Shown: positions 42,786-50,286 of the stretch, one piece after another | Layout: the number at the start of each line of letters is the position of its first letter | How positions within the stretch are numbered: position 1 is the first letter of the stretch | DNA from: an uncultured Spirochaetales bacterium | GTDB taxonomy: Bacteria; Spirochaetota; Spirochaetia; Sphaerochaetales; Sphaerochaetaceae | Direction: 5' to 3' | Assembly: GCA_949295125.1 (NCBI GenBank) | Contig: CASFJV010000031.1 | Location: forward strand, 1-57,795 | DNA length: 57,795 bases | Made by a program: the position numbers and the translations under genes | Notes under the pieces: generated by a model | Database searches by the model: none | Seen by the model: the letters and a program-made list of their open reading frames with translations, nothing else | Told to the model about the DNA's origin: nothing

Positions 42786-44708
42786 ATGAGAAACAGAAAC
42801 GGGAATTACCTTGATACGCTCCCCTATTATGCGGGACCACTGGGATCTGAGATAAGAGACGGCTCGACATATTTCAGGCTCTGGGCTCCAAGTGCATCAT
42901 CTGTCGAACTGTTCCTTTATAAGGAAGGCTCTGAATGCGCAAGCTTCAGGAGGGAAAGCCTAAATAAGTACAGTGATGGGCACTGGGAGGCAAGGATAGA
43001 TGAAGATCTTGAATACACATACTATGACTACCTCATATTCACAAACGGAAATGAATACCGCACCATTGATCCATATGCAGTAAGTGCGGGAGTCAATGGC
43101 AGGCGAGCCATGGTCATAGACCTCAGGCACACGGATCCTGAGGGATGGGAAGAAGACAGGGCCCCGGAAAGGCAGAATGATGACATCATTTATGAGCTCC
43201 ATGTGAAGGATTTCACATACCAGCGCTTTTCTGGAATCAGTGACAGGGCACGTGGACGATTTATCGCACTTACGGAGGAGAACACCCACCTTACATTCGA
43301 TGAGAACTTCCCTACAGGGCTTTCATACCTCAAAAGCCTTGGCATCACGCATGTGCAGCTCATGCCGATATATGATTATGGCTCAATAGATGAGAAAGGG
43401 AATGACTTTGACTTCAACTGGGGATATGATCCGGAGAATTACAATGTGCCGGAGGGCTCATATTCCACAGACGCAGAGCATGGCGAAGTCAGGATCAGGG
43501 AACTGAAGGAAATGATCAGGGCACTGCACAAAGCAGGTCTGAGGGTCGTTATGGATGTGGTGTATAACCACACATACCGCCTGGACAGCCCGCTTTTCAG
43601 GACTGAGCCATGGTACTTCTACAGGCAGAATGCTGATAAGAGCGCATCAAACGGATCGGGCTGCGGGAACGACATAGCAACCGAACGCCCCATGGCACAC
43701 CGCTACATACTGGATTCCGTGCTCTTCTGGGCTGAGGAATACCACATTGATGGATTCCGGTTTGACCTGATGGGCCTTCTGGACACCCGGCTCATGAATG
43801 ACATAAGGGAAAGCCTGGACAGGATCTATGGAAAGGGGGAAAAGCTTGTTTACGGAGAGCCATGGGCAGCTGGAGGAACTGCAGTAAAGGAAGGATTCCA
43901 GCTTGCGGATAAGTATGCCCTCTCCCTCCTTGATGACGGGATCGGAGCCTTTTCTGATTCCACAAGGGATCTCATTAAGGGAAGCAACTTCGATTCAAAA
44001 TCCCTGGGCTTCGTGAACGGAGGGAATGTGGATCTCCATCTTTTGAGGCATGCTGTTGCAGGCTGGATGAACGGAGACTGGCACTTCAGGACAAAGAGCG
44101 CGAACCAGACAATCGAATACGTCTCATGCCATGATGACTGGACGCTGTGGGACAAGCTTAAGCTGTCGCTGGATCCCAAAGAGGACTTCCTTCAGCTGGA
44201 TGAGAAGACAGTAAAGGCAAATAAGGCAGCAGCCGCAATGTATTTCACGATGCAGGGCAGGCCGTTCATGCTTTCAGGTGAAGAGGCCGCAAGGACAAAA
44301 GTCGGAATCAAGAACTCGTACAACTCTCCAATCTTCATCAACAGGTTCGACTGGACAAGGACGAAGGATGCGAAGGAACTCATCGACTATTACAGGAGCC
44401 TGATAGCCACAAGAAAACGCATCCCCGCACTTTATGACAAGTCTGAAAAAGCCATAGACAGGATAAAATCATTCGAAACACTCTATAAGAGGACTGCCGT
44501 GTTCCTGCTGGATAACCATCCGGATGAGAAATACCCAAGCCTTATGCTGATCTACTCAAATGAGGAAAAGCCTGTGACAATGCAGCTTGGAAAGCTCTGG
44601 ACTGTCCTTATAGACCCGGATAGCGCAAGCTACATGGACTCAGGGGAGAAAGACGTGAAGGAGCTTTACCTTGAAGGCCCAGAAGTATACCTGCTTGCAT
44701 CCAAGTAA
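42786..44708 (+). CDS. pulA: Type I pullulanase (GH13 debranching enzyme)
   Basis: Hydrolyses alpha-1,6 branches of glycogen, pullulan or limit dextrins (640 aa). An N-terminal CBM48-like domain (TYFRLWAPSASSVELFLY) precedes the GH13 barrel. The type I signature is FNWGYDPENYNVPEGSY; catalytic regions are DVVYNHT, GFRFDLM (nucleophile), VYGEPW (acid/base) and SCHDDWTLWDK. No signal peptide is present, so it acts in the cytoplasm, probably on stored or imported glucans. GGGGAAAACGGGA precedes the ATG. Confidence 0.94.
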   Translation: MRNRNGNYLDTLPYYAGPLGSEIRDGSTYFRLWAPSASSVELFLYKEGSECASFRRESLNKYSDGHWEARIDEDLEYTYYDYLIFTNGNEYRTIDPYAVSAGVNGRRAMVIDLRHTDPEGWEEDRAPERQNDDIIYELHVKDFTYQRFSGISDRARGRFIALTEENTHLTFDENFPTGLSYLKSLGITHVQLMPIYDYGSIDEKGNDFDFNWGYDPENYNVPEGSYSTDAEHGEVRIRELKEMIRALHKAGLRVVMDVVYNHTYRLDSPLFRTEPWYFYRQNADKSASNGSGCGNDIATERPMAHRYILDSVLFWAEEYHIDGFRFDLMGLLDTRLMNDIRESLDRIYGKGEKLVYGEPWAAGGTAVKEGFQLADKYALSLLDDGIGAFSDSTRDLIKGSNFDSKSLGFVNGGNVDLHLLRHAVAGWMNGDWHFRTKSANQTIEYVSCHDDWTLWDKLKLSLDPKEDFLQLDEKTVKANKAAAAMYFTMQGRPFMLSGEEAARTKVGIKNSYNSPIFINRFDWTRTKDAKELIDYYRSLIATRKRIPALYDKSEKAIDRIKSFETLYKRTAVFLLDNHPDEKYPSLMLIYSNEEKPVTMQLGKLWTVLIDPDSASYMDSGEKDVKELYLEGPEVYLLASK

Positions 44709-44718
44709 GCCACAGCTA

Positions 44719-45345
44719 TCATGAGGATCTTCTCCTGAACGGGTTGATCCTCATGCGGATGATGATGTAAAGAAGCGCAACAATCAGGCCATAAAGATGT
44801 GTTACGTGGCTTATTCCATCTGATATGAACGAGGAAGAGAACTCAATTACAAAATAAAGTGCGACCAGGGCATAGGCACGCATCGGGATTATGCCAAAGA
44901 CATAGACCAGCGCATTCGGGAAGAAGACAGCGAAAAGGAGCATGACAGCATAAAGTGCTCCGCTGGCTCCCAGGAGCATTACCATGTACTGCCCGCCAAG
45001 GCAGTACGTGACAAATGAAAGCGCAGAGGAAAGAGTCCCGCATAGCAGGTAGAACAGCAGGTATTCCCTGCTTCCGATATTGCGCTCGACAATAGTTCCG
45101 AATATCAGGAGCCCGAGCATGTTTGAAATGAGGTGTGCAATACTTGCATGGGCAAAGGTGCATGTAAGGAATGTATAGCATGACTTCGGATCGGCAATGA
45201 TGCGCAGAGGAAACATTGAAAGGTAGAAATTGAGTGCGGGATATAAATAGTTTGCTATGAAGAACACGATTACGTTTATTCCGACGATCACCATATTGGC
45301 ATTCCAATAAGTGTACCTGAATTTCCTGTTAATGATACTTGGCAT
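44719..45345 (-). CDS. Rhomboid-family intramembrane serine protease
   Basis: Six-helix membrane protease (208 aa). The catalytic dyad is S128 (LLGASGALYAV) and H183 (ISHVTHLYGL), with HLISNMLGL supplying the oxyanion-side asparagine in helix 2. Substrates unknown. Convergent with pullulanase, only 10 nt apart; a 10-bp inverted repeat (CATGAGGATC/GATCCTCATG, 44720-44729 and 44746-44755) sits in its 3' end. No Shine-Dalgarno; a good promoter ends 6 nt before the ATG, so it is probably leaderless. Confidence 0.93.
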   Translation of the reverse strand: MPSIINRKFRYTYWNANMVIVGINVIVFFIANYLYPALNFYLSMFPLRIIADPKSCYTFLTCTFAHASIAHLISNMLGLLIFGTIVERNIGSREYLLFYLLCGTLSSALSFVTYCLGGQYMVMLLGASGALYAVMLLFAVFFPNALVYVFGIIPMRAYALVALYFVIEFSSSFISDGISHVTHLYGLIVALLYIIIRMRINPFRRRSS

Positions 45346-45351
45346 GAAAGA

Positions 45352-45380
45352 AAAGTAACCTTATTTTCCAGCGCGGTCAA
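45352..45380 (-). promoter_or_regulatory. Leaderless-type promoter of the rhomboid gene
   Basis: Minus strand TTGACC (45375-45380), 17-bp spacer, TACTTT (45352-45357), then 6 nt to the ATG. The best -35 among the leaderless promoters in the window. Confidence 0.6.
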
Positions 45381-45390
45381 TATTTTGAAT

Positions 45391-45407
45391 TTGGCACGCT
45401 TCTTGCT
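45391..45407 (+). promoter_or_regulatory. Sigma-54 promoter 1 (perfect consensus)
   Basis: TTGGCACG (45391-45398), 4-bp spacer CTTC, TTGCT (45403-45407). This matches the sigma-54 (RpoN) consensus TTGGCACG-N4-TTGCW exactly, with correct -24/-12 phasing. The predicted start is about 45418. It lies 45 bp from the divergent rhomboid ATG. Confidence 0.9.
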
Positions 45408-45417
45408 AGGAAAATCA

Positions 45418-45495
45418 GTAAATAGAGCAAACAGTTTTTTTCAACCTCCTTTTTTTAGCATTTTGGCACCTTTTAAGATAAGGTGCCCTTTTTAT
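45418..45495 (+). ncRNA. Predicted small RNA 1, sigma-54 dependent, with CCUCC motif
   Basis: A transcript from sigma-54 promoter 1 would be about 78 nt and end at a strong terminator: GGCACCTT/AAGGTGCC (45465-45472, 45480-45487) followed by CTTTTT. No open reading frame with a start and ribosome site is inside. The 5' part is unstructured: AGAGCAAACAG, a run of seven U, then CAACCUCCUU (45442-45451), whose CCUCC (45445-45449) is complementary to Shine-Dalgarno sequences. The block AGAGCAA-CAG-U-run-CCUCCUU recurs in small RNA 2, so the two are probably paralogues. Confidence 0.75.
45465..45493 (+). terminator. Terminator of small RNA 1
   Basis: Perfect 8-bp stem with 7-nt loop, then C and five T. 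Confidence 0.9.
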
Positions 45496-45514
45496 TTAAG
45501 TGCAATATTTTCCC

Positions 45515-45531
45515 ACTGTGAAGAATTTTCA
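45515..45531. promoter_or_regulatory. Inverted repeat upstream of sigma-54 promoter 2
   Basis: TGTGAA-GAATT-TTCACA (about 45515-45531), centred roughly 80 bp before the start of small RNA 2. A third inverted half-site, TCACAG, lies at about 45552-45557. This is the usual zone for the upstream activating sequence of a sigma-54 enhancer-binding protein. No such repeat is seen upstream of promoter 1, so one site might serve both. Confidence 0.45.
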
Positions 45532-45577
45532 CACCACAAAACGCTCTATTCTCACAGAAACCGGCTGTTTTTAATAC

Positions 45578-45594
45578 TTGGCACGGTATTTGCT
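45578..45594 (+). promoter_or_regulatory. Sigma-54 promoter 2 (perfect consensus)
   Basis: TTGGCACG (45578-45585), 4-bp spacer GTAT, TTGCT (45590-45594); identical boxes to promoter 1. Predicted start about 45605. Confidence 0.9.
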
Positions 45595-45604
45595 GTATTT
45601 ACAA

Positions 45605-45717
45605 ATACAGAGCAACAGTTTTTTCACCTCCTTATAAATATGTGTGAAAAACAGATTAGAATGATAGCATCGTCGACTCTCTCTCCCATCCCAATGGTCG
45701 GCGATGCTGTTTTTTTT
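45605..45717 (+). ncRNA. Predicted small RNA 2, sigma-54 dependent, CCUCC in a hairpin loop
   Basis: About 113 nt. The 5' part AGAGCAACAG, six U, CACCUCCUU matches small RNA 1. Here GTTTTTTCAC (45618-45627) pairs with GTGAAAAAC (45644-45652), placing CUCCUU in a 16-nt loop. The RNA ends in a 12-bp terminator stem AGCATCGTCGAC/GTCGGCGATGCT (45666-45677, 45697-45708) with a pyrimidine-rich loop and eight T. No gene is encoded inside. It ends 24 nt before rlmE, which has its own promoter-like element. Confidence 0.75.
45666..45717 (+). terminator. Terminator of small RNA 2
   Basis: Twelve-bp stem with one G-U pair, 19-nt loop containing TCTCTCTCCCATCCC, then G and eight T. Confidence 0.92.
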
Positions 45718-45726
45718 CTCCTTTTC

Positions 45727-45735
45727 TGCTATATT
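45727..45735 (+). promoter_or_regulatory. Extended -10 of rlmE (leaderless type)
   Basis: TG-C-TATATT ends 6 nt before the ATG at 45742; no Shine-Dalgarno in between. Confidence 0.55.
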
Positions 45736-45741
45736 TCAGCC

Positions 45742-46341
45742 ATGGCTAATTCAAGAAGGGACAAAGCGGATTCTTATACGCAGAGGGCACATAAGGAAGG
45801 ATACCCCGCGCGTAGCGTATACAAGCTGGAAGAGATAAATGCGAAGGAAAAGCTGATAAAACCGGGTGATAGCGTGCTTGATGTTGGAGCCGCCCCAGGC
45901 TCATGGACGCTTTATACGCACCGCATGCTAATAAAGGGGAAAGGCAGGATCGTCTCCTGCGACCTCAATCCACTCTCCCTCGATCCCGTCCCTCCCACCG
46001 TAACCGAAATCACAGGGGATGCTTTCTCAAAAGAGATAAGGGCCCGGCTTACTGAACTTGGGCCATATGATGCGATAATAAGCGATGCAGCCCCGATGAC
46101 GACAGGAAACAGGACTGTGGACACGACAAGAAGCGAAGGCCTCGCATCAGAAGTGGTCCGACTGGCAGAAGAACAGCTTAAAAAGGGTGGCAACCTCGTT
46201 ATAAAAATCTTCCAGGGTGGCGGGGAGCAGGAGATACTCCGTCACATGAGAGAGATGTTTAAAAAAGCAAAGGCCTTCAAACCGAAGGCCTCGCGTGATG
46301 ACAGCTTTGAAATCTTCCTGATAGGACTTGAAAAGAAATAA
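45742..46341 (+). CDS. rlmE: 23S rRNA 2'-O-methyltransferase RlmE (FtsJ/RrmJ)
   Basis: Heat-shock-associated methyltransferase (199 aa) that modifies U2552 in the ribosomal A loop in E. coli. AdoMet site LDVGAAPGSW, catalytic regions YKLEEI, SDAAPMTTG and LVIKIFQG, and SFEIFLIG complete the K-D-K-E set. A longer in-frame reading through the small-RNA region is rejected; MANSRRDK at 45742 is the natural start. Its stop abuts the convergent mscS stop with no gap. Confidence 0.93.
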   Translation: MANSRRDKADSYTQRAHKEGYPARSVYKLEEINAKEKLIKPGDSVLDVGAAPGSWTLYTHRMLIKGKGRIVSCDLNPLSLDPVPPTVTEITGDAFSKEIRARLTELGPYDAIISDAAPMTTGNRTVDTTRSEGLASEVVRLAEEQLKKGGNLVIKIFQGGGEQEILRHMREMFKKAKAFKPKASRDDSFEIFLIGLEKK

Positions 46342-47184
46342 TCAGGCTTTTACCAGATTCACATCAAGCTTGTTATATGGGATTTCGATACCGTTTGCTC
46401 TGAACGCTTCCACGATTTCCTTCTGGAATCTCCAGTAAACGGTCCAGTAATCGGCATTCGCAGTCCATGGTCTGACAATGAAATTGATTGAGGAGTCTGC
46501 GAGAGTGTGAACCTCGATTTTCATCTCAGGATCCTTCAGCACTTCAGAATAGGATGAAAGGAGACCGGTAATGACACCCTTCGCCTTCTCCAGATCCGTA
46601 TCGTACGCGACAGGGATAACCATATCTATCCTTCTCTTATCCAGAGCGGAAGTGTTGATGATGACACTGCCCCAGACGTTCTTGTTGCTCATTGTTATGA
46701 GCTTGTTATCTCCAGATGTGAGGGATATTCCCATGATGTCCATCGTCTTTACAGTTCCTTCCGTTCCACCGATGGATACGTAGTCCCCGATCTCGAACGG
46801 ACGCTTTACGGCGATTATGAAGCCGCAGAAGAAGCTGGCTATCGTTTCCTGAAGCGCAAGGCCCAAAACGACACCGGATACTCCAAGACCTGCGATTACC
46901 GGGGTCAGGTTAACTCCAAGATCCTGAAGAAGGAAAATCACGGCGATTACCCATATGATGGAATTAATCGTCTTGCGCATCAGCGTGCCGAATATGGAGG
47001 ATATCCTCTTCGTACTCTGAAGATTCTTGAATGATTTCCTGACGAACTTGGTAAGAAGAGAAGCTATCACGATGATAGCGACGAATATTATGAGGCGCGG
47101 AATGAATGTCTCAGGATTGAAATAAACGACGATTTCATTTACGAGACCATCCGCACCAACCTGTGAAAGTAATGTTTGATCCAT
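46342..47184 (-). CDS. mscS: Small-conductance mechanosensitive channel, MscS family
   Basis: Osmotic safety valve of the inner membrane (280 aa). Three N-terminal helices are followed by the pore-lining helix (GLGVSGVVLGLALQETIASFFCGFII) and the beta-domain with RPFEIGDYVSIGGTEGTV, the best family marker. The final EIPYNKLDVNLV matches the C-terminal barrel region. A perfect TATAAT ends 7 nt before the ATG and there is no Shine-Dalgarno, so it is predicted leaderless. Confidence 0.94.
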   Translation of the reverse strand: MDQTLLSQVGADGLVNEIVVYFNPETFIPRLIIFVAIIVIASLLTKFVRKSFKNLQSTKRISSIFGTLMRKTINSIIWVIAVIFLLQDLGVNLTPVIAGLGVSGVVLGLALQETIASFFCGFIIAVKRPFEIGDYVSIGGTEGTVKTMDIMGISLTSGDNKLITMSNKNVWGSVIINTSALDKRRIDMVIPVAYDTDLEKAKGVITGLLSSYSEVLKDPEMKIEVHTLADSSINFIVRPWTANADYWTVYWRFQKEIVEAFRANGIEIPYNKLDVNLVKA

Positions 47185-47191
47185 ACGGACG

Positions 47192-47217
47192 ATTATAAGG
47201 GAGGACGGGCCTCCCTT
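47192..47217 (-). promoter_or_regulatory. mscS -10 overlapping the htpG 3' hairpin
   Basis: Minus strand: a perfect hairpin AAGGGAGG/CCTCCCTT (47197-47204 with 47210-47217, loop 5 nt) is followed directly by TATAAT (47192-47197). The hairpin may terminate htpG despite a poor T-run, while TATAAT, 7 nt before the ATG, serves as the mscS -10. Confidence 0.55.
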
Positions 47218-47245
47218 AGAATAGCTTTAAGGTAAATTTTACACA

Positions 47246-49129
47246 CTATTTGGATAGGAGTTCCGAAATTGCCCTCGTATAGGAGACAGGATCGTCGGGC
47301 ATGATTCCTTCCTGAAGCATCGCAGACGAAAGCACAATCTCTGAAAGCTTCCTGACATACTCATCATCCTGGCTTTCTTCTATCTTCCGGATCAGCGGAG
47401 AGGAAGCATTGATTTCCAGAATCGGCTTTATATCCCCTACATCCGGGCCTCCCATCTGCTTCATTAGCCTCTGCATCTGAGCACTTGGATCGTTATCATC
47501 ATTCACGACAACCGCAGGGGTATCAACAAGACGGGATGAGAGGCGCACATCCTTTACCTTGTCTGAGAGGGCCTTCTTGATCTTCTCAACGAGATCCTTC
47601 TTCTCTTCACTACTGTTGTCCTCTCCCTCGCTCTTGAGGTCATCCATCGCTCCAGCCTTGTTTATAGCCTTCAGAGGAAGCTTATCGTACTCGTAAACAC
47701 TGCCGATGACTATCTCATCGATATCATCATCCATGATAAGTACCTCGTAGCCCTTCTTCTTATATGCTTCGAGAAGCGGGGATGATTTCAGCGTCTCCTC
47801 CTTGCCTCCTGTCAGATAGTAAATTGCCTTCTGATCCGATGGCATGTGCTCCTTGTAGCTCTTTAGAGATACATAGCCGTCACGAGAGGAGGAATGGTAG
47901 CGCACGAGTTCCAGAAGAGCGTCCCTATTGGCATAGTCGCTGTAAAGACCTTCTTTAAGCGGCCTGTTGTACTCCTTGATGAACTTGTCATAAAGTTCAG
48001 GGTTGTTCTCACTGATTTTCTTAAACTCGGAAAGAAGCTTCTTCACAGAGCTGTTTCTAATCGAGGCCATCACCCTGTTCTCCTGCAGAATCTCACGGGA
48101 GACGTTGAGAGGAAGATCCTCGCTGTCTATTATTCCCCGTACGAATCTGAGATATGTTGGAAGAAGTGTCTTATCATCATCCGTGATATACACCCTCTTA
48201 ACATAGAGTTTCACACCCGGCCTGTAATCGGCATAGTTCATGTCGAAAGGAGCCTTTGCAGGGATATAGAAGAGGGTCACGTACTCCGTAGCACCCTCGG
48301 CCTTGGTATGGATGTAGAACAGAGGATCCTCGCTGTCATAGTAATTGTTCTTGTAGAACTCCTTGTACTCCTCGTCCTTTATCTCGCTCTTAGCTCTTCT
48401 CCAGAGGGCTGAGCAGGTATTGATCTGCTCAATAACATGCTCGCTGGTCTTCTCCGGCTCACCCTTCTCATCCTTCTTCTCATAATTATAATTGACCTTG
48501 TCGTATTCAAGATAGATAGGATATGCGATATGGTCGGAGTACTTCTTAACGAGACTCTCTATTTCATAGCGGTTGGCATATGTATAGCCATCCTCTGTAA
48601 GGTGGAGGGTGATGGTCGTTCCCTGGCTATCCCGCTGAGCCTCCTCTATCTCATAGCTGCTCTTTCCATCACTGGTCCACTTCCAAGCCTTATCCTCTCC
48701 GGCCTTTCTTGAAATGACCTCGATCTTCTCAGCTACCATGAATGCGGAATAGAAACCGACACCGAACTGTCCAATCAGGTTGCTGTCCTTCTTCTGCTCA
48801 TCGGTAAGGGATGAGAGGAACTTCCTCGTACCGCTGGATGCGATGGTACCAAGGTTGCCATTAAGATCCTCCTCGTTCATTCCAATTCCGTTATCCTTTA
48901 TCGTAAGCGTCCTCTTTCCGTCTTCGGTGAAAGAGATGTCGATTCTCGGATCGAAAGAAAAGCCTTTGAGAGCACCATCATCGACTAGCGAAAGGTATTT
49001 GAGCTTGTCTATTGCATCTGATGCGTTTGATATAAGCTCACGCAAAAATATCTCCCTGTTAGAATAGAGGGAGTGAATAATAAGCTGAAGCAGATCAGTG
49101 ACCTCAGTCTTGAATTTTTTTGTTGCCAT
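47246..49129 (-). CDS. htpG: Chaperone HtpG (bacterial Hsp90)
   Basis: ATP-dependent chaperone (627 aa). The GHKL ATP-binding motifs are ELISNASDAIDKL, KDNGIGMNEEDL, and GQFGVGFYSAFMVA; middle and C-terminal dimerisation domains follow as in E. coli HtpG. Length is normal. The start has GAGGTGAT at 8 nt. Monocistronic, divergent from the ROK regulator. Its promoter shares TTGCCGATTT with groEL, which suggests co-regulation of the two chaperones. Confidence 0.97.
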   Translation of the reverse strand: MATKKFKTEVTDLLQLIIHSLYSNREIFLRELISNASDAIDKLKYLSLVDDGALKGFSFDPRIDISFTEDGKRTLTIKDNGIGMNEEDLNGNLGTIASSGTRKFLSSLTDEQKKDSNLIGQFGVGFYSAFMVAEKIEVISRKAGEDKAWKWTSDGKSSYEIEEAQRDSQGTTITLHLTEDGYTYANRYEIESLVKKYSDHIAYPIYLEYDKVNYNYEKKDEKGEPEKTSEHVIEQINTCSALWRRAKSEIKDEEYKEFYKNNYYDSEDPLFYIHTKAEGATEYVTLFYIPAKAPFDMNYADYRPGVKLYVKRVYITDDDKTLLPTYLRFVRGIIDSEDLPLNVSREILQENRVMASIRNSSVKKLLSEFKKISENNPELYDKFIKEYNRPLKEGLYSDYANRDALLELVRYHSSSRDGYVSLKSYKEHMPSDQKAIYYLTGGKEETLKSSPLLEAYKKKGYEVLIMDDDIDEIVIGSVYEYDKLPLKAINKAGAMDDLKSEGEDNSSEEKKDLVEKIKKALSDKVKDVRLSSRLVDTPAVVVNDDNDPSAQMQRLMKQMGGPDVGDIKPILEINASSPLIRKIEESQDDEYVRKLSEIVLSSAMLQEGIMPDDPVSYTRAISELLSK

Positions 49130-49149
49130 TGAATATCACCTCAACGATT

Positions 49150-49178
49150 AAGTTATTCACAAAAGGGCAAATCGGCAA
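49150..49178 (-). promoter_or_regulatory. Candidate htpG promoter with TTGCCGATTT box
   Basis: Minus strand TTGCCG (49173-49178), 17-bp spacer, TAACTT (49150-49155), about 20 nt before the ATG. The 10-mer TTGCCGATTT (49169-49178) is identical to that of groEL. Confidence 0.45.
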
Positions 49179-49206
49179 CACTTTTCTGGAAAAAGAGGGA
49201 GCCATC

Positions 49207-49215
49207 TGCTATTCT
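49207..49215 (+). promoter_or_regulatory. Extended -10 of the ROK gene (leaderless type)
   Basis: TG-C-TATTCT (49207-49215) ends 6 nt before the ATG at 49222; no Shine-Dalgarno. Confidence 0.5.
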
Positions 49216-49221
49216 CTAGAT

Positions 49222-50286
49222 ATGGACTTCTCCAGACCGGACAATGCACGCCAGATAAACAGGCTTAAAACACTCTCCGCCATAAGAGGCGGCAAAGACA
49301 TGAGCAGAGCAGAACTTTCAAGGGAGCTGCTCATAAACAAGGTGTCAATCTCCGAAATCGTGGATTCCCTTATAAAAGACGGGCTGATCAAGGAAAGCGG
49401 AAAGAAGATGAGCGAATCAGGACGCCCAGCAACCATTCTTGAGATAGATGTGCGCGCAGGAAAGGTCCTCTCGCTCATTATCAAGGATAAGGGCTGCATG
49501 ATAGCCGCAAGCGATCTCATGGGAAAGATCCTCCGCATGGAGAGATTTCCCAGGGGTAACGGAGCAGAAGAGTTCAAAGAGAATCTCAACTCATCCCTGC
49601 AAAGAATGCTCAGGAATGAGAGTGTCAGAATATATGGCGCGGTAATCGTCTCAGATGAGGATATCCCCGGTCTAAGCGATGTCCTTCCCTTCCCGTCCCT
49701 CAGGGTTTCCCAGATAGAGGCGGCGGTCAGAGCGGAAAGAAAGCAATGTTTAGAAAACTTTGATGATATGCTCTTCATAATGCTCTCTGAGAGAATCACG
49801 GCATATTTCAAACCGCATGTTCTAAACGAGTTTTCTCACATGCGCCTCACCCAAGGAGAGAAATGCTACTGTGGAAGATCCGGCTGTCTTGAATCTTTTT
49901 TAAGCGGGCAAGCAATAAGAAGACAGCTTTTCAAAATGCATGCAAAAGAGATGAGTACAAGGGAAATACTCTCCTCTGCCGAAGCAAGAGAACTTATTAA
50001 AGGCCGTTTGAAGCACCTTAGCATCGCTATCGCGCTTGCTGCCGAAGTGCTTGGAGCATCCAATGCAATGCTTCTCGGGGAGTATTCTGCCATGAGTGAT
50101 GAGGACTATACGGCACTTAACAACATGGTACTCTCCCTTCTTCCTGACTGGAAAAAGAATTTCACCGTATTCAAAAGCACTCAAGCAGATGGCGGTATAG
50201 CAGAAGGGGCATGCGAAATTGCACTGGACCACTATTTCTATAAGACAAGGCTACTTGACAGTCTTAAGGAGATTGAAAGCCTCTAG
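49222..50286 (+). CDS. ROK-family transcriptional regulator (NagC/XylR-like)
   Basis: Predicted sugar-responsive repressor (354 aa). Residues 1-70 form a winged helix (LSAIRGGKDMSRAELSRELLINKVSISEIVDSLIKDGL). The C-terminal ROK fold keeps the zinc motif GEKCYCGRSGCLESF, but the ATP-binding glycine loop of ROK kinases is not seen, which agrees with a regulator rather than a kinase. The start at MDFSRPDN (49222) is chosen over an upstream in-frame codon because the longer N-terminus reads through the promoter region. Convergent with and overlapping the lipoprotein gene by 4 nt. Effector unknown. Confidence 0.86.
   Translation: MDFSRPDNARQINRLKTLSAIRGGKDMSRAELSRELLINKVSISEIVDSLIKDGLIKESGKKMSESGRPATILEIDVRAGKVLSLIIKDKGCMIAASDLMGKILRMERFPRGNGAEEFKENLNSSLQRMLRNESVRIYGAVIVSDEDIPGLSDVLPFPSLRVSQIEAAVRAERKQCLENFDDMLFIMLSERITAYFKPHVLNEFSHMRLTQGEKCYCGRSGCLESFLSGQAIRRQLFKMHAKEMSTREILSSAEARELIKGRLKHLSIAIALAAEVLGASNAMLLGEYSAMSDEDYTALNNMVLSLLPDWKKNFTVFKSTQADGGIAEGACEIALDHYFYKTRLLDSLKEIESL

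Noticed and set aside
44720..44755. Ten-bp inverted repeat as a bidirectional terminator between pulA and the rhomboid gene
   Set aside because: The arms are perfect but no T-run follows on either strand and it lies inside rhomboid coding sequence, so termination is not supported.
45339..45352. TTGGCATG on the plus strand as a third sigma-54 site
   Set aside because: It is the reverse complement of the rhomboid start codons, and the -12 element is missing at the required distance.
45385..45741. N-terminal extension of the rlmE reading frame
   Set aside because: It would translate through both sigma-54 units and terminators; RlmE homology begins at the ATG at 45742.
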